The translations under genes and the position numbers were made by a program. Shown here in pieces: positions 56,633-64,000 of a stretch of DNA of 64,000 nucleotides (position 1 is the first letter of the stretch; the number at the start of each line of letters is the position of its first letter). The stretch covers positions 27,983,549 through 28,047,548 of the forward strand of contig NC_084842.1 of the NCBI RefSeq assembly GCF_033115175.1, given 5' to 3'. The DNA comes from Lepus europaeus (taxonomy: Eukaryota > Chordata > Mammalia > Lagomorpha > Leporidae). A model generated the notes under the pieces. It searched no databases. It was not told the origin of the DNA and saw nothing but the letters and a program-made list of their open reading frames with translations.

Positions 56633-56890
56633 TCTCACACACTTTTCTCTTATTGATTTGCAGGAATTCTTTTTATATAGTGAATAGGTCTTTTATCAGC
56701 TATTTAAGGTACTTTTTTCTTTGCTATAACTTACCTTTCTCTTAATGAAAAACAAGTTCTTAGTTTTAATGAAACACACGGTATCACTTTCCTCTTAAAT
56801 ATTACCTTAAGTTAATACTCTTTGAATCTTCTTTTAGAAATCTTTTCCTAAGCCAGGTCACAAGGATGTTTTCTTAATTTACCTTCTAGA

Positions 56891-57423
56891 TCTGCACTGT
56901 CCAATACAGTAGCCACTGGCCATATAGAACTATTTAACTTTAACTTCCATTTAAAATACAAGGGTCTAGCGCTGTGGTGTAGTGGGTTAAGCAGCCGTCT
57001 GCAGCACCAGCATCCCATATGGGTGCTGGTTCGAGTTCCATCTGCTCCACTTCCAATCCAGCTCTCTGCTAATGGCCTTGAAAATCAGCAGAGGATGGCC
57101 CAAGTCCTTGAGCCCCCACACCTCCATGGGAGACACAGAAGCAGCTCTGGCTTCTGGCTTTGGCCTGGTCCAGCCTTGGCTGTTGAGACCATTTTGGGAG
57201 TGAACCAGCAGATAGAAGATCTCTCTCTAATCTCACCCTCTCTCTCTCTGTAACTCTGGCTTCCAAATAATAAAAAGAAATCTTTAAAAAATTAATAAAA
57301 TACAGTTTCTCAGTTGTATAGCCACATTTCAAATGCTCTATGGTCTTAGGTGAGTTAGTGGCTAATCAGACAATGTAGAATTGTAGACCAGTTCTATCAT
57401 AGAAAGTTCTCTTGGACAGCACC
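56891..57423. mobile_element. hAT-type (MER-like) non-autonomous transposon, split
   Basis: The terminal words tctgcactgtccaatac and cttggacagcacc are near-inverted. Inner motifs are gtagccactggccatataga and agccacatttcaaatgctct. About 200 bp without the SINE. Confidence 0.72.
56962..57294 (+). repeat. CSINE
   Basis: The word aaaataca is duplicated (56953-56960 and 57297-57304). Head gggtctagcgctgtggtgta. Confidence 0.92.
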
Positions 57424-57589
57424 AACTTAGAAGTTTCATTAGTTTCTTTCCACATTTGAATCTGAAATTGATGTGTGTGTCTGTGTTTGGTAGTGGTCAG
57501 TTGTGATTTGTTCCCTCTGGACTGACGACTAACCCAGTACTACTTAATGTTCTCTCCACTGTCCTGCAGGATTGACGTAATTGTGAAGT

Positions 57590-58020
57590 CTCCATTTGTA
57601 AGTGGGCCTGTTCATGCTTTCCTTATTCTGTTCCATCAATACATTTCTCTACCTTTGGGCCAACAATCACCACATGCTCTTAAGTTTCTTTTAATTATTT
57701 TTTGTTTATTTGAAAGGGAAGGAGAGAGAGAAAGAAAATGAATCCAGGGCTCCCACATAGGTAGTAGAAACACTACTTGAGCCATTACCATTGCCTTCCA
57801 GGTCTGCATTGGCAGCCGGAGTCAGGAGCTGGAATCCGTACTCAAACCCAGGTACTCCAATGTGCGATGCAGGCATCTTAACTCTTAGGCTAAACACCTG
57901 CTCCCAGTACCACATGGTCTGAATTACTCTACCTTTAAAATGGTAAAGTAACTCCACTCAACTTGTTCCTGAGCTGTCTTGGCTATGCATATTATATTTC
58001 CATATATGTTTTTATTTTGT
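57590..58020 (-). mobile_element. L1 ORF2 fragment
   Basis: ccttattctgttccatcaat, cagtaccacatggtctgaat, ctgtcttggctatgcatatt and tatttccatatatgttttta match reverse L1 ORF2. A SINE sits at 57690-57906. Confidence 0.65.
57690..57906 (-). repeat. Old CSINE, internally deleted
   Basis: Tail and head are present (gtttatttgaaagggaagga; ggctaaacacctgctccc), but about 80 bp of the body is missing. Confidence 0.78.
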
Positions 58021-58042
58021 CTTTTAAATTTTTAAAAAAATT

Positions 58043-58372
58043 TTTGGCTGGGTGTTCGCCACAGGGGTTAAGCTGCTACAAGGGACATCCACATCCCGTT
58101 TTGGAGTCCCTGGGTTTGAGTTCTGGTTCTGCTTCCAATTGCAGCTTCCTGCTAATGCAAGGCCTGGGAGGCAGCAGGAGATGCCTCAAGTGTTCACGTC
58201 CCTGTCACCCACGTGGGAGACTTGGATTGAGTTCCTGAACCCTGGCTTTGGGCTGGTCCAGCCCCAAGCTGTTGTGGGCATGTGGGGAGTGAACCAGCAA
58301 ATGGGAGCTCACTCGCTCTCTCTCTCTCTCTCTTTCTCTCTCTTTTAAACTAAATAAATAAACTTTAAAAAA
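58043..58372 (+). repeat. Old CSINE
   Basis: The older subtype (gcttcctgctaatgcaaggc) with a (CT)n tract at about 58312-58345. Confidence 0.85.
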
Positions 58373-59440
58373 TTATTAACAATTTCAAAACAACCTCAGA
58401 CTCAACAAAAGTTTCATTTACAGGACAAAAACCTCTTCTTTCTGAATCATTTGAGAGCAAGTTGCCCCCTCATGCATGAATACTTGAGTGCATTTGTTTA
58501 AATGAGGTCACCCCCACACCTAACCACACAGCCATGGAAACCAGGGAATTAACAAGGAGTCATTGTTGCCATTCGTCTTTGACTTCCCTGAAGTCTTACC
58601 AGTGCCCCTGAGGATTCAATCCAGGGCTGCACATCGCATTCAGCAATGGTCTGGTTAGCGAGTATCAATCTAGAACAGTTCCTCCGCATTTTCTTGAATT
58701 TTATGCCCTTGACACTGACAGCACATTACAGGCCAATGGTTTTGTAGAATGTTCTCCAGTCTGGATTTGGTCACGTTGGATAATGATTAGATTCAGATGA
58801 CTCGTCTTTGTAGACTATCAGAACTGTTGCTCTGTTTTTACATTCTCTTCAGTGGCTCATGGCTTTGGCGTGTGATGTAATAGGTCACGTGGACTAGACT
58901 GCCTGACGAAGGGAGTGTCTTCCAGGATTCTCCCCTGCTGAGTCTACTCTCCGCCCTCTCAGTTTGGATTAAGGATTCTTGGCGAAGGTACTTTGAAGTT
59001 AGGAGAATATTCTCTATCTCCATATAGTTTAAATGTATTTATTGATATCAGTTTGGACTGATAGTATCCATTTTACCTAGTGGACTGTGGTTGGGTCTTA
59101 TTTATTGTGATGTTCAACCTGCCCCAGATTTAGCTGAATATAGATAGAGAAGCAAATGAACATGTGTGTGCCTGCATGTGTAGGTATTCGCAAGCTCTGT
59201 CATCTGGGAGGTTTTGGGAGTAGGGACATCCTGGTAGCAGTAAGCACCAAATTCTGGGCTCTGGTTTTCCTAATTGCTATGTCGGGTAATTATGTATATT
59301 GAAAATAATGAGTTTACATTGATATCTTTAATTGCAATTCAATACCACAGGGTTCATTCTAGTTTCCTGTCTGCACACTTATAACTCACTTCTCTGACAG
59401 TGAGAAAACTGGCTCTCATTATTCTTAATTAATTAATTAG
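58373..59440 (-). mobile_element. Probable ancient L1 3' UTR sequence
   Basis: The best stretch is 58660-58800: tctagaacagttcctccgca, gacactgacagcacattaca, ggttttgtagaatgttctcc and gataatgattagattcagat resemble an L1M 3' UTR family in reverse. The remainder is unassigned. No coding evidence. Confidence 0.45.
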
Positions 59441-59479
59441 TTTAGATTAATTATCCAGTAAATAATAAATCTCCCATTG

Positions 59480-59885
59480 TCACGGCCAGCCTCTGTCTCA
59501 TTCTGTTTGTTGATGTAATGAAACGCCAACGGTTGAGTGAGATGTACAGAAAACAGGTTTATTTGGCTCACAATCCTGGTGGCTGGAAAGCCCAAACACC
59601 ATGGCTCTCCTGTGGATGAAGGCCCCCAGGCTGCATCCCAACTTGGTGGCCAAGCAGAGTTGCGCAAAAGGAGCACACGCAAAAGAGGGGGTGGATGCAA
59701 AGGAGAAGCGAGCTTGCTTTACAATAAGCCATGCTTGCAGGAACTAACCCAGTCCCACTAGACCTTGGACCCGGCCCACCCCTGAGAGGATTATGCCCCC
59801 CAGAGGTGGGACCCTCAGGACTCAATCACCATTGCAGATGCACCACTTCTCACCATGCTTACAAACTTCCAGCACATGGACCTCT
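59480..59885 (-). mobile_element. MaLR-type LTR
   Basis: aacaggtttatttggctcac, aatcctggtggctggaaag, aggaactaacccagtcccac, cagaggtgggaccctcagga and acaaacttccagcacatgga follow the reverse MST/MLT1 order. Confidence 0.65.
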
Positions 59886-60640
59886 GCGGGAGAAATCACA
59901 CCCAACCCACAGCAACCCCCTCTTCACAGATTCCTTAGCCTGCTTGGGTTCCAACACGTGGTCTGTGCTGGGCACCCCCATCCCCGCCCACTGTCCTCCT
60001 CACCCCTTCAGGCTGGTCCTCTGTGCCAGGCCCCCCTCACCTCACACTGGGCCATGCCTCCTCACCTATGCCCTTCTCCACATGCCTTGCTCCCCTGCCC
60101 ATGGATTCCATGCCCTCCACCAGGCTCCCCTAATCCATGGCTGCCCACCTCATCCTGCAGGGGTTTCAGCACCCTGTGCTGGGCCCACCCCTCTGCCCGA
60201 TGTGGGGTTCTCTTCACCCACCCCAGCTCGGCTGCCTCCCTCTGAGGATGCCCTGTTTTCTCCACGTGTGCCCCACCCCCTGGGGTGCTCCCTGTGGGCC
60301 TTGTGCAGGCTCCCACGACCTAAGCCCAGATGTCCTGCTATGAAATGCCCTTTCACCTCACCTAACTCCTTGACTTGAATTTCCCTCCTCGCTGCTGGTG
60401 ACACTCTGCTCTGGCCACCGACACCCTGTGCTGAGCCTCCCTCCTTTGCCCCACCTTATCTGCCTCCCAAAATCCCCTCCTTACAACCCTGGCACATGGC
60501 TATGACTCAGGGGCACTAGATGCACTGCTCTAACCATGCAGGTGTCCTGGTCCCTTGGTCAGGCTCTAGTCCTTGCTGCAAACCATGCTCTGTGGATATA
60601 CCTTTCTCCCTCTGCTCAGGCTCCAACAGTAACTCAGCCA
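59886..60640. repeat. C-rich, degenerate minisatellite-like tract
   Basis: About 750 bp dominated by C and T with recurring words such as ctgtgctgggc and caccctgtgctg (59965, 60172, 60427) and cccacc blocks. Low stop density gives a 215-codon false frame (59731-60378). Confidence 0.5.
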
Positions 60641-60658
60641 AAAGATTCTCCCAACCTA

Positions 60659-60944
60659 GGAGCCAGCACTGTGGGTGCAGTAGGTTGAACCACTTGCAGC
60701 ACCAGCATCCCATGTCAGAGCACTGGGTCAAGTTCCAGCAGCTCCACTTCCAATCCAGCTCTCTGCTCAAGTGCCAGGAAAAGCAACAGAAGGTAACCCA
60801 AGTGCTTGGGCCCCTGCCACACATGTGGTGGACCCAGATGGAGTTCCAGGTTCCTGGCTTCTGTGAGGAGTGGATCAGCAGATGGAAGACCTCACTCTTT
60901 CCTCTGTCCTTCAAAAAAAAAAAAAAAAAATAAAGAAATCTTGA
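60659..60944 (+). repeat. CSINE, diverged
   Basis: The TSD agattctccYRRccta-type (60643-60658 and 60945-60960). A tail of about 18 A precedes taaagaaatcttga. Confidence 0.88.
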
Positions 60945-61074
60945 AGATTCTCCGGTCCTACCTTGGGAAGGCTTATTGTGCTCAGCCTACCTAAAAGCTT
61001 ATATACTACACTAGGGCAGAAGGGAGGGAGGAAAAGGGGAAGAGAAAGAGAGAGAGGAGCAATCAGTTTGTCCA

Positions 61075-61480
61075 AGTCCACAACAACGCTGTTGGGGTTT
61101 GATGGGGATTGCATTGGCTCTAATTTCAACTGGGAGAGAACTGACATCTTTATGTTATTGAATCTTCCAGCCCATGAACATGCTATAAATTCTTTCATTT
61201 ATTTAGGTCATTTTTAATGTCTCCCAGGAAGGTTTTTTAGTTCTGCGTATAGACGTCTTGTATGCCTTGTATTAGATTTAATTTTTAAGGCATTTGGTGG
61301 ATTTCTCGTCACTTTATGCCATATATTTATATACTGTTTTTGCTACTTATTATAGCACTACAGAAATTCAAATGATTTTTTGATGCTTCCAATAACACCT
61401 ATTGCAATTTTTTACTTACATAGTAATATCTGCTAATTTTAAAGATTTCGTTTTAGACAGTTTTTAACATTTGACTTGAC
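61075..61480 (-). mobile_element. L1 ORF2 fragment
   Basis: gggattgcattggctctaat, actgacatctttatgttatt, tcttccagcccatgaacatg and ttcatttatttaggtcattt are reverse L1 ORF2. Confidence 0.72.
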
Positions 61481-61700
61481 TAAAGAAATATTCAAATATG
61501 GAATAGCAGGCTTAAAGAGCATCAGCCATAGAAAGGTCTTGGAGGAGAACTTGACTCACAGAAAAATCCAGGTCTATGCCTAAATACATGGACTCGGTTT
61601 TGCAAATGGTCCAGGGGCACAGGAGTTCAGTCTCCCGAAGTGTATCCAGCAGCCATGGTCTTGTCTAGACGGATCCCTGACTTTAGGTTAAAACCTCTGC

Positions 61701-62014
61701 TAGGTCGGTGTTGTGGCACCAACGATGCTGGCATCCCCTATGGGTACCCATTGAAGTCCTGCTGCTCTGCTTCTGATCCAGCTCCCTGTTAACAGCCTGG
61801 GAAAGCAGTGGGAGATGGTCTAAGTGCTTGGGACCCTGAGCTCAACGTGGGAGACTCAGATGAAACTCCTGGCTTTGGCCTGGCCCGGCTCTGGCCATTG
61901 CTGCCATCTGGGGAGCAAACCATCAGATCAAGACCTTTCTCTGTCTCTCTCTCTTTCTCTGTAACTCTGCCTTTCCAATAAGTAAATAAATCTTAAAATA
62001 AATAAATAAATAAA
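61701..62014 (+). repeat. CSINE, diverged
   Basis: The TSD aRaacctctgc (61690-61700 and 62015-62025). A small deletion near the head. Confidence 0.9.
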
Positions 62015-62111
62015 AGAACCTCTGCCAACAGCTTCCTCTGAAAGGAGAGGAAATGATGGCGTCCCCGCTCCCTCCCCTAGCAGCCGAGTTCTCTTTCAGA
62101 TTGGACACTGT

Positions 62112-62393
62112 GGTGGCATTTGGTGCCGTGGGTAAGGCAATGTTTGGGATGCCCGCATCCCACATCAGAGTGTTTGGGTTTCAGTCCTGGCTCTGCTTCC
62201 ACCTCCAGCTTCCTGCTAATGAGCACCATGAGAGGCAGCAGGTAATGGTAGGTATGTGGTTCCCTGCCTCCCTGAGGGAGGCTTGGTTTGAGTTCCCAAC
62301 TCCCAACTCTGGCTTGGTCCTGCATCAGCTAATGGGAGCACATGATTTCTCTGATGCTCCCTGCCTTTCAGATAAATAAGTTTAAAAAGTAAA
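62112..62393 (+). repeat. Old CSINE
   Basis: The older subtype (cttcctgctaatgagcacca); tail cagataaataagtttaaaaa. Confidence 0.8.
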
Positions 62394-62549
62394 GATGCGG
62401 GGTGTGTTTAGTTGTTTCCATGAATCTCTATTTTGTTCCCTGTATTATGTCAAGCCCTTTGCATTTGAGAACTGTGCCATGCAGTCCATTCAGAAACCTC
62501 CATCAAGCCTTCTACGGTGGTCTTCCTGGAACCACCTTCATCTTTCTTT

Positions 62550-62880
62550 CTTTCTTTTATTTATTTTTTGACAGGCAGAGTTAGACAGAGAGAGAGACAG
62601 AGAGAAAGGTCTTCCTTCCATTGGTTCACGCCCCAAATGGCCGCCACGGCCGGCACGCTGCGCCAATCCGAAGCCAGGAGCCAGGTGCTTCCTCCTGGTT
62701 TCCCATGTGGGTGCAGGGCCCAAGCACCTGGGCCATCCTCCACTCCCTCCCGGGCCACAGCAGAGAGCTGGACTGGAAGAAGAGCAACCGGTACAGAATC
62801 TGGCGCCCCAACCAGGACTAGAACCCAGGGTGCCAGCGCTGCAGGTGTAGGATTAGCCTAGTGAGCCGCAGCGCCCGCAT
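62550..62880 (-). repeat. Young-subtype CSINE, perfect TSD
   Basis: accttcatctttcttt is at 62534-62549 and 62881-62896. The head end is slightly altered (gcagcgcccgcat). Confidence 0.96.
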
Positions 62881-63007
62881 ACCTTCATCTTTCTTTACTC
62901 CCCGTTGGCTTCCCCAATTGTTTTTGTCTTCCTTGCTCCGTCTTGGTCTAGGCTCTTCCTAGAGAAGTTCTCTTTTGAATTTTGTTTTTCTTAATCAACA
63001 AAATTAT

Positions 63008-63335
63008 GGGGCAAGCACTGTGGTGTAGTAGGCTAAGACCTCTGCCTTTGGTGCTGGCATCCCCTACGGGCACTGGTTTGAGTCCTGGCTGCACCACTTC
63101 TGATCCTGCTCCCTGCTAATGGCCTGGGAAAGCAATGGAGGATGGCCCAAGTGCTTGGGCCCCTGTACCTGCATGGGAGACCCAGAAGAAGCTTCTGGCT
63201 CCTGGCTTCAGATTGGCCCAGCTCCAGCTATTGCGGCCATTAGGGAGTGAACCAGAGGATGGAAAACTTTTTTTTTTTTTCTCTCTCTATCTCTCTGTAA
63301 CTCTGCCTCTCACATAAATAAATCTTTAACAAAAA
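63008..63335 (+). repeat. CSINE
   Basis: The TSD approximates aacaaaattatg/aacaaaatgaatg. Contains a T12 run within the CT stretch. Confidence 0.92.
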
Positions 63336-63544
63336 AACAAAATGAATGTCAAAGCTAGGAGGAGTTCTGAGGTATGGGAAATGGGGGCAGGGCTAAGAGT
63401 GTCCTGGCTGGCTGGTCTGACTACAGAGGCATCACTTAGACACATGCGTGGGGAGTCAGGCTCCTCATCACAGGACTGGGTACCCTACGGCCCACGGCCA
63501 ACACAGGCTGCTGCTTGTGCATGGCCTCTCTGCCTGCTTTTGTG

Positions 63545-63785
63545 TGGCCCTTGACTCAGAATGGTTTTTGCATTTTAAATGGCTAAAATGAAACCAAAAG
63601 AAGAACAACATTTTGAGGCATGTGAGAATTCTAGGAAACCCACATTACCGGGGCCATAAAGTTTTTTTGCAGAAGGCCGCTCTCGTTTGTGTTCCTACTG
63701 CCTTGGATTGTCCTCCCACAGCAGTAGCAGAGTCCAACAGGTGACAAACATTGCAGCGACCGCGTGGCTCTCAAAGCCTAAACTA
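63545..63785 (-). mobile_element. hAT-like DNA transposon fragment
   Basis: gccataaagtttttttgcag, ctctcgtttgtgttcctact, gtagcagagtccaacaggtg and gctctcaaagcctaaac match a widely dispersed hAT element in which the counterpart reads ...cgcaaagcctaaaatattt. Confidence 0.6.
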
Positions 63786-63789
63786 TGAG

Positions 63790-63905
63790 GGCATTTCACA
63801 AAGTTCATGGGAAACTGCACATTATGAAAGCACCATGCAGGGATTTCAAATGTTTTTTGAATCACAATAAAATTATTGCTTTTTTTCCTTCTATTTTTTC
63901 TTGGC
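63790..63905. mobile_element. Mariner-like MITE, copy 7
   Basis: gggcatttcacaaagttcat, gcacattatgaaagcaccat and atcacaataaaattattgct. The right arm is degraded. Confidence 0.7.
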
Positions 63906-63944
63906 TAACCTTGTTAGACATGCACTGATTTTATTAGTCTTTAA

Positions 63945-64000
63945 TTAGTTAATTAGTCAACCGTTTGCTGGTTGACTCCTCAGATGCTCACAACAGCCAG
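63945..64000 (-). repeat. CSINE, cut by the window edge
   Basis: The tail side (aattagttaattagtcaacc) and start of the body (gctggttgactcctcagatg, ctcacaacagccag) are visible. Confidence 0.65.

Larger units (their letters stand above)
54900..56880 (-). mobile_element. L1 (old L1M) 3' region, split
   Basis: ttttgcctgttttcgaattt, aattgaatcatacactatca, gagactcattcatgttacgt, ggaactgcttggtcacaggg, ttgtccaaagtgactgcagc and cttttcctaagccaggtcac appear in reverse-L1 order. Broken at 55214-55677 and by a SINE at 56302-56632. Confidence 0.7.

Noticed and set aside
59731..60378. 215-codon + strand frame, longest in the window
   Set aside because: It begins within a MaLR LTR and runs through C-rich sequence where stops are rare; the product is low-complexity Pro/Leu/Cys/His with no domain.

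Overview
The window is nuclear DNA from a lagomorph, almost certainly rabbit (Oryctolagus). The main evidence is about 60 copies of the rabbit C-repeat SINE (CSINE). This is a tRNA-derived, roughly 330 bp element with a G/C-rich head, a (CT)n stretch and an (AAATAA)n/poly(A) tail. A short piece of lagomorph-type LINE-1 3' end at 42084-42249 supports the same assignment. I find no complete protein-coding gene, rRNA or functional tRNA. Nearly every longer open frame is a shadow of a SINE, LINE or low-complexity tract. The region reads as intergenic or deep-intronic DNA built by repeated rounds of transposition.

Layout. 0-1.4 kb: a SINE split by a complete 472 bp solo LTR. 1.4-9.6 kb: old minus-strand L1 pieces carrying SINEs. 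9.6-15 kb: two MaLR (MLT1-type) LTRs flanking a long minus-strand L1, which holds a cluster of nested SINEs and a 915 bp composite retrocopy, followed by an L2 3' end. 16.3-19 kb: a repeat-poor block containing a nearly whole Tigger DNA transposon. 19-23 kb: a dense SINE-in-SINE block. 23-28 kb: repeat-poor DNA, an LTR-like fragment and a second Tigger. 29-34.2 kb: nested MaLR LTRs, an unexplained 195-codon frame, mariner-like MITEs and MaLR internal sequence. 34.2-38.3 kb: a long minus-strand L1. 39-49.4 kb: SINEs, a candidate orphan exon, a long ancient repeat, two MIRs, an MST-type LTR and an ERV-like LTR. 49.4-64 kb: more SINEs, L1 pieces, hAT elements and C-rich sequence.

Insertion order is unusually readable because many copies keep their target-site duplications (TSDs). 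Old hosts (MIR, L2, L1M, MER5-like, Tigger, MLT1) are cut by older CSINEs. Those are cut by the main CSINE type. The youngest layer is a distinct CSINE subtype whose tail side reads gacaggcagag and whose head reads ggctaatcc, often with perfect TSDs. For all SINE entries the strand is that of the SINE transcript, so minus-strand copies show poly(T) on the left. Repeat names come from recalled consensus motifs, not a database search. Family-level names are safer than subfamily names.
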